Shown one piece after another: positions 1-9,427 of a DNA stretch of 34,087 nt. The notes beneath the pieces were generated by a model. The model saw only the letters and a list, made by a program, of their open reading frames with translations. It was not told the DNA's origin and ran no database searches. The translations under genes were made by a program, and so were the position numbers. The DNA is taken from contig JAKCWW010001156.1 in NCBI GenBank assembly GCA_026260175.1, forward strand, positions 117 to 34,203, in the 5' to 3' direction. This DNA comes from Reticulitermes lucifugus. Taxonomy: Eukaryota; Arthropoda; Insecta; Blattodea; Rhinotermitidae. Numbering within the stretch: the first letter of the stretch is position 1; each line of letters opens with the position of its first letter.

Positions 1-936
1 ACGATCACTTAAAGTATGTAAGTCCAAGTAATTTAAAGCATTAGCATAACTGTAGGGTAAGTGACTAAAAAAACAACGATGACAGAGAAACACAGACTTG
101 CGCTGGATGCGCTCAAGCTTTCTGGCATCAGTGGAAGTAATCGAGTTCCACGCAACAGAGGCATATTCTAACTTAGGCCTAACTAATAATAATAATAATA
201 TTATGTATAGCTACGACCCCAAGACATTATTTTATATGCATATTAAACGCAAAGGTTTTGTGCTTATAGTTTACTATATTCAAAATTACAAATCGTCCCT
301 CTTTTGTAAAAAGGGGCTAACTGCCACTTTGAGCCAAATTGAGTTACGTGTAGCTAATCACTCATCTAATGGTCCTCTATGACATGTAAAAAGATGACAA
401 CTCCATCTTCAAGAACATCCAAGATACGTGGGGGATGTCCTACCTCTCAAAGCATTTGTCATATGTAAAAGGGAGTCACCTTCTTGCTTCCCCTGTAAAG
501 CTGATATTTTGTGGGTTGTCCCCTTTTTACACAATAGCAGTGAAATATTTTGTAAAAAGATTGAGTTCTCAACTTTGAGTGACCATTAATTAGTCGTAAA
601 GTCTTATTTTTTACCTTCTCATACGTAGCCTGACGATAGCTTATTGAAAGCCCAAACACGTAAATGTAGCTGGGTTTTACACTACTAAAATACAACTTGT
701 GTTCGACGGATACAATAGTTGGTTGTACACTTACTCTCGTGATGGCTTTGATGAAGACGTCAGCAATATTAACTACTGTAAGCCTGTAAGGTTGGTTAAT
801 ATCGTTACTTTGGTTAATATGGTTACTTCGATTAGGCCTACTAATAGTTACTATCGTTATGGATCTCAGAAGTGGCGCTATGCTGACTCCAGCTTGTCAA
901 GTTCGTACGTTATGTCCTGCTGGTATTATCGATTGC
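1..936. other. Unrecognised non-coding DNA
   Basis: No gene, repeat family or RNA is recognised here. A short (AAT)n run lies near 183-200. The open frames on both strands are under 100 codons, start at arbitrary ATGs and show no domain or codon pattern. Inter-element or intronic DNA is the most economical reading. Confidence 0.5.
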
Positions 937-1222
937 AAAGGTAGATAAAGCTGTCCCTCCGCGCGCCAGGAAGGCATATGGGGCGACCAGAGGTATAGTT
1001 GCATTCAGTCTTAACCTCGGCAATACTTGGAGATGACTGGTCAGCTTTAACGGCTCCCCCCCCCCCAAGAATCCGCTGAATATTAGGCTGCGTAGGCCCC
1101 AGAGCCGGCTAGGTGCTTTGGAGAAGAGAAAAAATGTCTAGTCCTGCATGGAATCAGAACACTATTGTTCGGTCGCAGAGCCCGTAGCCTACTTGTTATA
1201 TCGACTACGCTACTTCGGCCCA
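937..1222 (-). mobile_element. SINE-B copy 1 (tRNA-derived SINE, minus strand)
   Basis: Read on the minus strand, this begins with a decayed tRNA-like head (about 1222 down to 1160, AGTAGCGTAGTCGATATA near the A-box position). It continues into a body with TCTCTTCTCCAAAG and GGCTCTGG, then CCGAGGTTAAG, and ends in AGCTTTATCTACCT. The same order recurs at 7.0, 8.3, 16.9 and 19.2 kb, which defines the family inside the window. A C/G homopolymer at about 1057-1067 interrupts the body. SINEs are transcribed by RNA polymerase III and mobilised by LINE enzymes. No target-site duplication was found, so the ends are approximate. Confidence 0.72.
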
Positions 1223-1481
1223 TTTTGATTTCGTACTCAAAAACTGCTTATGGAACCGAATCCCGATAATGTGAATTGGGTTCAGTGGTGCAAGAATCTC
1301 ATATTGTGGCATGTTCTTATTGGCCTAATATGGGTAAAGAAATATCGGTTTGGCTAGATGTAAGGGAAAACGGTAAAATCTATGACTAATGTGCCTAAAG
1401 GTCCAAAAGATCTCGAAAGCGCCAACATTTCAGCATCATTCTATCTTGTGATATTATGTACGAGTGGCTTCCAGCTACCAG
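1223..1481. other. Unrecognised non-coding DNA
   Basis: Nothing identifiable between the SINE-B copy and the 48-bp tandem repeat. Confidence 0.4.
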
Positions 1482-1610
1482 CACTAGCAACTAGGTAGCT
1501 GCTGCAGTGTGTTACAGTCCTGCCATCATCACAGTACTATGACTGCTCCATGCAGTGTGCTACCATCCTCCTATCTTCACTAGCCACTAGGTAGCTGCTA
1601 CAGATATTGA
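1482..1610 (+). repeat. Degenerate 48-bp tandem repeat, about 2.6 units
   Basis: Units start at 1482, 1530 and 1578. Units 1 and 3 share CACTAG(C)AACTAGGTAGCTG almost exactly at a spacing of 96. Units 1 and 2 share TGCAGTGTG at 1503 and 1551, a spacing of 48, followed by similar C/T-rich text. The half-period agreement between the two comparisons supports a true 48-bp period, that is, a small minisatellite. No coding function is implied. Confidence 0.65.
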
Positions 1611-2457
1611 TATTGTACTGCCTCTCCCTCTCTATCCTATATCCAAACGTTAGTGACAGAAAATTCAATTTTCTTTTTCAATATCCCTTCTTCATCCTCC
1701 CCTTTCTACTCCTGTATCTCTATACCCATTCCGTTCCTATTACAGCACATAACAGTATTAGATAGTAAATAGTTACGCGAGGTTAATTCAGGTTCTGCCT
1801 GCTTGTTGTATGCAATATTTCTCCGCCAAACGAGGACCGGAACTTCTTGTTCTCACTTAAGTTCTAGGTCTCTCAACTGCATCAGTTATGCCGACATAGG
1901 GTCACCGAAAATACAGAAGAAGTGCTTATTAGTGGCATATCTTAAGGAACTGTCCTAACATTTACCTGCAGGACTGAAGAAATGACGAAAGGACACCGTG
2001 GACATCCGCGTTCAATCCCCACCCGCGTAATTCATGTGGAAATTTTGGCTCATAAAGTGACGCTGAAGGGACTCCATAGCAGAGTTCTGAGAGTACGAGA
2101 TACGTGAATGCCTTCAAACGCACGTATTATCTTTGGTTTCCTAGTCCAGCTAGCAAGCTCTTCAGGTCTGTCCGTCTGTATACCCCAGTTGCGATGTCAG
2201 ACACCGGCAATATGGACGGCAACAAATCGTCTTTCTTAATGAGCAGTACATTAAAAAAACACAATCGCGGCTGCCTTACGAACTCCTAAAATGAGAGGAA
2301 CACTAGTGTAACGTAATGAAATTGTATATGACGACACATTTTCCAGATATACGCAGTTTTTATCATATCAATCAGGAAAACAGAACAAAATAACTGGACG
2401 AGAAATTTTGTAGTACATTTTAATAGTGTACTCAAATTATACCACCAAGGTACGCAG
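1611..2457. other. Unrecognised non-coding DNA
   Basis: C/T-rich around 1620-1740, otherwise without recognisable structure. CGTTCAATCCCC near 2010 resembles a tRNA B box, but no A box or SINE body accompanies it, so it is not called. Confidence 0.4.
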
Positions 2458-2490
2458 TCATGAATCTTAAATACACGTACTACTCAAATT

Positions 2491-2525
2491 CTTTTATATG
2501 TTTCGGCTTTCTCGGCCATCTTCAG
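2491..2525 (-). ncRNA. Hammerhead-like motif (left arm)
   Basis: On the minus strand: CTGAAGA, a one-base T, stem II GGC/GCC with a CGAGAAA loop, then GAAAC. The CUGANGA and GAAA core boxes are intact. Stem III (ACATATA) and stem I do not pair well, so activity is doubtful. Confidence 0.45.
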
Positions 2526-2527
2526 AG

Positions 2528-2566
2528 ATACCTGATGACGACCGAGTTGGCCGAAACATTTAGGAG
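2528..2566 (+). ncRNA. Hammerhead-like motif (right arm)
   Basis: CTGATGA at 2532-2538 and GAAA at 2553-2556 flank a GACC/GGCC stem II with one mismatch and a GAGTT loop. Stem III is weak (ACATTT) and stem I is poor. The conserved core letters are present, but the surrounding helices are decayed. Confidence 0.45.
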
Positions 2567-2884
2567 AGTTCAATGAATACACGTATTTAAGATTCATGAA
2601 CGTGTAGCCTGCTGGTTGTATTACTTGACAGGCGGAGAAATATTCCTGTGTGATGAATTATTGTAGCTACGTATGTGAAACTAGCATGGTTACATGTTAC
2701 AGACATGTATAAACACTAAGTACAACACAATTACAAAATAATTACAAAATTATAAAATCCTGCAAGAATAGCTCAGAATTAGTTTACACGTGCCCTCATA
2801 CTCTTTATCACTGAAGGGAAGGGAGAATAGAGTCCATTACCTATCTCATATGTTAATTTTTCCGAATGAATTACAAAGAAATAC

Positions 2885-3107
2885 AAATTAAGTTTCAGAC
2901 CAACTGATGCACAACTAAAACCACTTTTATTGTAGCTTTATTATAATTGTTAAAATTGTTAAAATTATACCCCTACACGTGTTTCGATCCTAGGATCATC
3001 GTCAGGGGGTTTTTTGTTTATTGTTTAGGGGTATAATTTTAACAATTATAATAAAGCTACAATAAAAGTGGTTTTAGTTGTAAATCAGTTGGTCTGAAAC
3101 TTAATTT
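2885..3107. mobile_element. Fold-back element with a central hammerhead-like motif
   Basis: Arms 2885-2975 and 3026-3107 are near-perfect inverted repeats of 91 and 82 nt. The left arm differs mainly by a 9-nt internal duplication of TTAAAATTG type (about 2950-2965). The 50-nt centre holds the best hammerhead-like motif of the window. A 15-nt direct repeat with one mismatch (2875-2889 and 3143-3157) may be a target-site duplication, but it overlaps the left arm end and lies 35 nt beyond the right arm, so that is tentative. The high arm identity suggests the copy is young or maintained by gene conversion. There is no coding capacity. Confidence 0.75.
2969..3010 (-). ncRNA. Hammerhead ribozyme-like motif with intact core
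   Basis: Read on the minus strand: stem I ACCCC (3010-3006) pairs with GGGGT (2973-2969). The core is C-TGACGA (3005-2999), followed by one extra T (2998). Stem II is GATCC TA GGATC (2997-2986). GAAA spans 2985-2982. Stem III is ACAC/GTGT, a palindrome with no loop, and A at 2974 is position 17. Predicted cleavage falls between 2974 and 2973 (window coordinates). All conserved hammerhead letters are present. Two deviations are the unpaired T before stem II and the loopless stem III; the latter would favour a dimeric ribozyme. Hammerheads are established in Penelope-like retroelements; activity here is inferred. Confidence 0.65.
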
Positions 3108-4354
3108 AATAAGACGAAGATGCACGGTGTCAACAATGTGAAAAAGAAATATAAATTCCTTGCACATACTCGCACACCCGATCTTTGAAAATCTTAATAT
3201 ACACCACAAAAACGATGAGTGCCATTAATATTTGTATCCATTTATTGCTCTAAATGTACTCCATACCAAATTAAAATTTTCCATACATGTTTCAAAAATG
3301 TTAATTAAACAATGTACCATCGTGTCAAATAGGGTGTCTACCAATTGTTGGTACGATGACATGTTTTTGAGAAATTTGTCATACGTAAAATTAAAATGAC
3401 ACAAGCCAAAATGAAATTCCACGCTGAAATTTCGTTATAAAATTTAATCTGAAACCGTTAAACAGTTTGGGGGCGGAATGATTGGACAGACATCATCTCC
3501 CATTATGCATTCATCTCACGCAAAACACAGAATCGCCATCATCGCTAATAATGAGACATTGCGGACGATGGAACAAGTTCGGACCCCCAACTGCGGGACT
3601 GAATATCCTGATACAGACGTTTCGTAGTTTTTCGCAGCCGCTCCAAGGCTCGGGCAGGACAGTACCTGAAAACAGTTCAGGCCAGTAACGTAAAATAAAG
3701 CAATAAGTACTAATCTCCATTTAAAATTGATACATTATCGCAAATGAACCGAAAAGCCAAGCAAGCAGTTTGCTTGTTCCCGCCAAGTGTGGATGTTTTG
3801 TACGAATTCCATCATGGCGGCAGGTTGATCGATGGACGCAACATGTAAAGAAGAGGGGCAAGTGGGGCGACGCTCGCCACAGTGGCAAAGATTGATAGCT
3901 TCGTGGCTGCTCGTGACAGGGGAACAGATTGTGGGGGGCGGGAACCCGTTTCACTTGCAGATCACTTCGACCACTCACTGGGGTATGCGAAAATTAACCC
4001 AGCGGCTTTAAATTGGGGTCATTGTACCACCTGGCGCCTTTGGGCGTCCTTTCGGAGAACTGTCCTTCATTTTAAGATGTTACTGTGTCCTTTCGATCTA
4101 ACTAACTGCAGGGTTTCTCTTTAACGCTTGAAAATTACTTATATGTTCTAGGAATGCCGTTTCATGAAACCGGAAATCTAAGCCCACTAAAGGAACATTT
4201 TCCGAAATCCAGTCCACAACTTCAGACCAAATGTGTCTCAGCAGCTCAACACCATCGTCCCATCTACTAACACGCATCCAAAGTAGTGTCTTTCCTCCAG
4301 GTCTTCTATGTAATTCAGGTAGGCATCGTATCTGAGGTTCTCACAGCAGAGTTG
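3108..4354. other. Unrecognised non-coding DNA
   Basis: No repeat, exon or RNA gene recognised. The overlapping 60-85-codon frames at 3480-4124 on both strands are chance frames in a locally GC-richer stretch; I see no domain in them. Confidence 0.4.
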
Positions 4355-4570
4355 CTGAAGATTCCAGTCTTTTGGGGTGTTATGCTGTGTTGTTACTTAA
4401 AGAGTTCCCGATGTTTCGATGAATCGTAGTGCAATCATCTTCAGAGTCCAGCAGCCTAGGCCACTCTCTTGGACTGCTTGACCCTGACCATGAAGGCACT
4501 ACGATCCTTCGAAACGTCGGGAACTACTCGTCCGATACAGCGTCACATCCCAGAAGACTTTAATCTTCTG
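4355..4570. mobile_element. Fold-back element, family FB1, copy 1
   Basis: Inverted arms 4355-4453 and 4474-4570 surround a loop of about 20 nt. The outer part of each arm reads AGTCTTCTGGGATGTGACGC-like. It is followed by GTTCCCGACGTTTCGA, then GATCGTAGTGCCTTCAT and CTTCAGGGTC. Recognisable relatives in this window lie at 11.4, 15.95, 22.5, 25.0 and 28.9 kb. Each arm contains a hammerhead-like motif on the strand where CTGA precedes GAAAC (minus 4405-4444, plus 4482-4524). No open frame. A non-autonomous, ribozyme-bearing element is inferred. Confidence 0.7.
4482..4524 (+). ncRNA. Hammerhead-like motif in FB1 copy 1
   Basis: CTGACCA (4484-4490; the expected G8 is C) is followed by a perfect five-pair stem II, GAAGG ... 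CCTTC, with loop CACTACGAT. GAAACGTC and GGGAAC follow. ACGT is a minimal palindromic stem III ending in the classical GUC cleavage triplet. The left arm has the correct CTGAAGA core but a damaged stem II. The G8 change should inactivate this copy. Confidence 0.5.
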
Positions 4571-4989
4571 TGAGATATTCTCAGTCTCATGCTGCATGTC
4601 CATTGTATGTTTCATCGTCCCACAAATGCTAGTGAAGAAGAACAGCCTGCTTCATCCATTTTCCTTTTTTTATTGTGGAAAGCAAAGCTAGCAAAATCGT
4701 GTTCCTACATGTCAGATTGTTAGCGAGTCCGTGTTCGCTCCCTGCAATAGCGAACGATTTTCGCCAAAGTCGTGAGAACAGACGTTATGCCCACTTTTAA
4801 TTCTGTCAATCATATGAACATGGCGACCGTGAAAACTTATAAGATGGCAGCAACATTAGTGACAATCAACGCAATACATAACATTTGTACTGACACACAA
4901 CCTTGTGTTCATATTTACCGAGCGTTTTTTTAATAAGTACTGGTTTTTTGCTTTCATCAAAACATATAAAACAATAACACTTTATTCAT
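4571..4989. other. Unrecognised non-coding DNA
   Basis: No feature seen. Confidence 0.4.
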
Positions 4990-5033
4990 AACCGGACACG
5001 TGTCGATTTATTACTAAATCATCATCAGGGATT
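4990..5033 (-). ncRNA. Hammerhead-like motif with core deletion
   Basis: On the minus strand: CTGATGA (5028-5022), one extra T, a perfect five-pair stem II GATTT/AAATC (5020-5016 with 5009-5005) around AGTAAT, then GA instead of GAAA, and CACGTGTC with the GUC triplet. Compared with the 2.97-kb motif it lacks two A residues of the GAAA box, so it is probably a dead copy of the same architecture. Stem I is poor without a one-base bulge. No inverted arms were seen around it. Confidence 0.5.
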
Positions 5034-5777
5034 TTACATGTGCAATGTGGATTTTCAAACTGTAGAAGGCCATTAAAGTATCAGATCCTAAAAGGTCTAA
5101 AAATTCACCTTGCCCTGCTGTTAATTCAATAATAAACTGAAACGTGGTAGGTTCTGAATGAACTGTTATTATTGCATAAGTGTGTATTTTGATGGAAATA
5201 TGCAACCAGTAATTGATATATACAGCGATCGAAAATACGCACTGATAATGGTGAGGCAGTTTTTGGCAGAATGCAAAATACGAACATAGCGACGGAATGA
5301 AATGTGTATTTACTGCACTCTTTAGTGGCCAATGAAGCGTCGTGTGTAGGCATGTGGGATGTGGAATGATGACAGATGTCTGGCGTACCTACAACAGAAA
5401 AGGCATGTGGTGATATGGTAGGACTGTTAGTTACGAAATCTACCAACATACACTGTGAAATTTGGTCCGATAAATCGTGTAATACGGGCAGCAGAAAATT
5501 CCACCATTCAACATAGTATGAGGTACATGCAGACAGAATGAGCAAGAAGACACTCCACCATAAAACCATCAAAAACCACACAGAATGTAACCTGGGGCCT
5601 AAGAAGCAAACCCACTTTTAACATTAAATACCATAACACAAAGCATTAAGAATCATTAATGGCAAGAGCCATACGTATAAATGTAACTTTCTGTAAAGGT
5701 CTTAGTAATTTTATTTAACTCATATTACGGATTACGCAAATCTTATTGTCTTGGCTCGTGTTTAAAAATTACGTAAA
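5034..5777. other. Unrecognised DNA with an uninformative 151-codon minus-strand frame
   Basis: A minus-strand frame at 5126-5581 encodes 151 residues beginning with a hydrophobic stretch (MWFLMVLWWSVFLLIL), superficially like a signal or membrane anchor. The rest has no recognisable motif, no paralogue in the window and no visible splice context. At this length a chance frame is expected in 34 kb. I do not call it a gene. Confidence 0.35.
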
Positions 5778-6043
5778 AGCAAAGCAATCCCATTACAGGC
5801 CTGGACAGGCCCTTAGGGTTCCAGGAGGTTGAGGCTCCCAGATTTCTAGACAATCGGCACATGAATGTGGTAAGGTTGTCAGCCCTACGCGCTGGTACTC
5901 ATTTCCGTTAGAGGTTAAGTTGACCCCAGGGCCATAGTGCGACCGAAGGGATGTCAATGAAAAATTCCAATGACATCATCGGGAATCGACCCCGCGACCT
6001 TCCGGCTTGTAGCGTAGTGCCTCAACCAACTGCGCCACTGCCT
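5778..6043 (-). mobile_element. SINE-A copy 1 (tRNA-derived)
   Basis: On the minus strand a tRNA-like head carries a perfect RNA polymerase III A box, TGGCGCAGTTGG (6037-6026), and a B box with one mismatch, GGGTCGATTCC (5992-5982). The body contains TCATTGACAT, GGGGTCAACTT, and CTGGAACCCTAAGG, and ends at GGGATTGCTTT. Relative to the 9.4-kb copy it has lost about 40 nt in mid-body. Flanking AAAAATTAC (left) and TAAAATTAC (right) form a short imperfect target-site duplication. Transposition would need a partner LINE. Confidence 0.85.
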
Positions 6044-7001
6044 AAAATTACAAAATAATGTCACACGCTTAACGTTCCAATATACAGCTGGTTGTAATAA
6101 ACACCATTAAACGTACATACAATTGCGTTCATGGTCAAGTTTTTCACTGTACGTCGCCACGTAAATAAAGACTCTAATATTAGTACACTCCACATCCTAC
6201 AACTGAAAGGAGCATTTTAAATGTCTAGACAGAGCGACAAGTCTGACCATTGGAGAGGCCTGTGGTCTTTGAGACCTCCTAAAGTAACGTCGCTGCAATA
6301 TGGAATTTATTCAGCTGCTGTAATGAGAAGAACTAAGAGTTGTAAAGGGGGAAAAAATAACACGTTTTCCAAACATGGCGGCACTGCCATTTACTGTAAT
6401 ATTACCACCAGCCTGAGACTGACATTTATTACAAGATGAGTCTCGCAAACCTCCCCTCTCCTCACTCAATTTCCAGCTGACGGATATATAAAAGAAATGA
6501 AACTGAGGAGCTTTCAAGATTCGCCCGGTTGATCAATGTGTATTTATTGCTGAAAGCCTTACCATCAGTAATGACAGCTGTCACGGGTTTATGGGCCAAA
6601 TGATGCAGTAAGTTAATCTAATAAAGGATCAATGCAAACAATATTGTTATTTAACAAAAAGAAATGTGCATAATTGTAATAGCTACAAAAGTGCAATACA
6701 CATGTCCAACTCTTGTATGCTTGTATTACAAGACAAAGCAACAGGCGCGAGAGACCTGTTAATTGATTCTTCGGCATCTCCTAATTGTGTGTGTGTGTGT
6801 ATACATATATGTATGTATATATAATTACACAACGCGGAACAAGGTGTGAAGAAGGATTACGGATCTATGGTAAGTACATGAGGATTTGAAAGGAGTGGTT
6901 GTAACCTATTTCAGTGTATGATGCTTGCTTTCATATGGAGATACTGAAAGGAGACACACAGAATTCCAGTCGGAATATTCAATAGCAGTACCGAGATTTG
7001 G
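6044..7001. other. Unrecognised DNA with one microsatellite
   Basis: Apart from the GT/TA microsatellite near 6788-6824, nothing is recognised. Frames at 6221-6517 on the two strands overlap each other and lack any domain. Confidence 0.4.
6788..6824. repeat. (GT)n/(TA)n microsatellite
   Basis: A run of GT dinucleotides passes into an ATATGTATGTATATATA tract. A compound dinucleotide microsatellite, likely polymorphic in length. Confidence 0.85.
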
Positions 7002-7275
7002 CAAGCTGCAACAGCGTAGTATATATACGGACCAGGCTACGGGCTGGACGTGCAGGAAATCATGATTCGATTCCCAGCAGGAGCGACAGATATTTATCTC
7101 TTCTCCAAAGCGTCCAGAACGGCTCTGGCAACAACCCAGTCTCCCACGCAAATAGTACTGCAGGATCTTCATCCGAAGGTAAAGCGACGGTGGTGTGAAG
7201 CTGACCACGCACCCCATCTAGTGCCAAGGTTAAGAATGAGTGGAGCTATATTTCCACGCCTTCATATACCTTCTC
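7002..7275 (+). mobile_element. SINE-B copy 2
   Basis: A decayed tRNA-like head (CAGCGTAGTATATATA) leads to a B-box-like TGATTCGATTCC near 7061. The body has CTCTTCTCCAAAGCGTCC and GGCTCTGG, then GTAAAGCGACGGTGGTGTGA, AAGGTTAAGAATGAGTGG and CCTTCATA. This is the most complete member for the body and matches the 19.3-kb copy closely. The overlapping 66-76-codon frames are translations of the SINE, not genes. Confidence 0.8.
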
Positions 7276-8336
7276 GTTAAGCAGAGGGATTATATTTTTT
7301 CAGTAGAGATTTGAGCAGGGAAACACGCATACAAATCCATAGTGTTATTACTTCTGAATTTGCTCGACAACAAGAGATATTTAAAGACGAAGAACGAGAT
7401 AAGAAGGCCGAAGACTGCTTTGACAACTCTTGTTATTCATGTCGAAATAGGTCCGTGCTGGCGTTCTGACGTCGTGCGTCGAAGCATTTTGTGGTCTGCC
7501 TTCAATATAAGACGCCCAACCGCAAGGAAATGAAGTTGTGAACAGAAATATTAAACTCAGAATAATTCTGACGATGACATTTTTTACTTTATCCACTGTC
7601 TCGGGGGAAAAAACACAACGCTTCTGAGACTGAATATTTTTTCTTCTCCTTCAGTTGGCAGGGCCCTTAACAAGAGCTTGTGTCTATCACTGGACAATAG
7701 ACAGGTTCTTCCTTTCCACGTGAAAGAGACATATCCATTCTCCGTCAAGTTGTGAGTCTTTTAGCCTGAGCATCTGGGCAATGTCCAAATCATCAGTCAT
7801 ATTTATAACAAATTTATTATTTTACCCATATTAGGGAAACAGATATAAAAAATTTAAACCAATTGTTAAGTTTTGAAAAAAAGTATCTACAAAATTATTA
7901 ATTAGATTATCACGGACATATTTAAATTCCCATATCACACCATACATGGTTATTGCTGCTTCTAAAGTGACGTCAGTGGTAACATTCACTGTTGTGCTCA
8001 GTATTTACCGTGTGTCACACTCAAAGCGTAAGTTGCTGTTTGCTGTGTTGTCTCAACACACACAACATTACAACATTAAAACAAGCAGTGCGTCTTGTAC
8101 ACCAAGGAGACAAACAACGGTCAGCGTGAACCCCAAACATAGCCATTACATTCATGACAAATAATATGTATTGCGGTATTTCTGTTAATTTTTAATTTCA
8201 TACATAACAGAGAAAGTTTTATAATCGTAACAAAGTAAAAAATGTATTAGAATTTAAATTTTTAAAAAATTATAAAGTTCTGGGTCTCCAGTGGATATTA
8301 TAGGACTACTGTTTTAATTTTCTGTGCTTAAAGCTG
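7276..8336. other. Unrecognised non-coding DNA
   Basis: No feature recognised. The stretch is strongly AT-rich at 7800-7940 and 8160-8330. Confidence 0.4.
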
Positions 8337-8602
8337 GGATAAGTCAGTAGGTATAAGCACTAGGCCGCCTGTTGGATAACCAAGGTGTGATGGTCCGACT
8401 CCGTGTAGAAGACAGATATTTCTCTCTTCTGCAAGGTGTCCAGACCGGCCCTTGGCCACACGCTGCCTCACAACAGGGGCTGTTTCCACGGGGGTAACAT
8501 GGAAGGGGCGTCAGACAACTCACCATCCACTTTCGAGGTTAAGAATGCCAGAAGCTATATCTCTACTATGACTTCATGGCCTCGTGCTTACTTAAAGGTG
8601 GG
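8337..8602 (+). mobile_element. SINE-B copy 3
   Basis: The head TAAGTCAGTAGGTATAAGC resembles a tRNA A box region and TGGTCCGACTCC the B box. The body carries CTCTTCTGCAAGGTGTCC, GGGGGTAACATGGAAGG, CGAGGTTAAGAATGCCAG and CTTCATGGC. It is about as diverged from copy 2 as expected for an old insertion. The best-preserved tRNA-like head of the family is here. No clear target-site duplication. Confidence 0.75.
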
Positions 8603-9427
8603 GATAACTATACAACTGATTGTGAGGAAGTCGAAGTGTATCCACTCTAAATTCGGTGTAATGCTTCCTAAAACCCGTAACGACGCCACTGAGTTTAAGA
8701 TACCCGGTCCTAATTAATTAGGCCCATTAATAATACATTTCCTATTTATTTTATCTAAATGTTTATTTTATACCATTTTACGGCTTCAGTACTTTTAACA
8801 CTCGTCCCAACTAAGCAGTCATAAACATCTCGCGTCTCATTTTACGCTGCACAACCTACGCAGTTGTAACAGTGTCGATAAAGAAACAAACTCAGTGGTT
8901 AGTGGCTAGTTCTTTACTTCTCCCCAGAAGGCTGACGTCATATTCCGTGTTTTGGTTTAATAACAGAATGGAGAGCCCAGAACACAACCAAAAATCCATA
9001 AAAGTAGTCATCATTCTTAAGGCGATACAGAAGAAAGACGGGACTGCAAGAGAAGCATTAAAGGAGGGTATATAAGAGTTCTTATAGAAATGAGTTCCGC
9101 GAACAAAGAGAAATACGCCACAGAAAAATAAATAGAAGAATATTTACCGTTCCATAACTCTAAAAGTAGGAAACCTGATGTAGCCGCTTCTGCGCCATAT
9201 GGGAAGCCGAGAATCCTCAAGGATTGCGGCAATATGTTCACTGCACTCAAGCAATGCGTTGCTGTACGTCCCGTTCATGTGCTCTACTTAGTAGCAGCTG
9301 GGTGAAGAAAGTTACATGATGAGGAACTCTATAATTTGTACTCGTCATCAAATACAGTTAAGACAGGATGTCATGGGTAGGTCCGAAGCACTTCAGCACT
9401 TGGGCGACCTAGGCGTAGGTGGAAAGA
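8603..9427. other. Unrecognised non-coding DNA
   Basis: No feature recognised; short frames only. Confidence 0.4.

Larger units (their letters stand above)
2458..2599. mobile_element. Small fold-back element with two opposed hammerhead-like motifs
   Basis: The outer arms TCATGAATCTTAAATAC (2458-2474) and GTATTTAAGATTCATGA (2583-2599) are perfect 17-bp inverted repeats. The similarity continues inward with mismatches to a GTTTCGGC / GCCGAAAC pair. Each arm carries a CUGANGA ... GAAA motif (minus 2491-2525, plus 2528-2566), so the element looks like two short units joined in inverted orientation. A palindrome of this sort would extrude or fold in RNA. No target-site duplication is apparent. 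It resembles ribozyme-bearing termini of Penelope-like elements, by inference only. Confidence 0.6.

Noticed and set aside
5126..5581. 151-codon minus-strand frame with a hydrophobic N-terminus
   Set aside because: No recognisable domain, no splice or promoter context, and a frame of this length is expected by chance in 34 kb of non-coding DNA read in six frames.
6788..6824. TATA-rich element as a promoter
   Set aside because: It is a GT/TA microsatellite with no transcription unit downstream.
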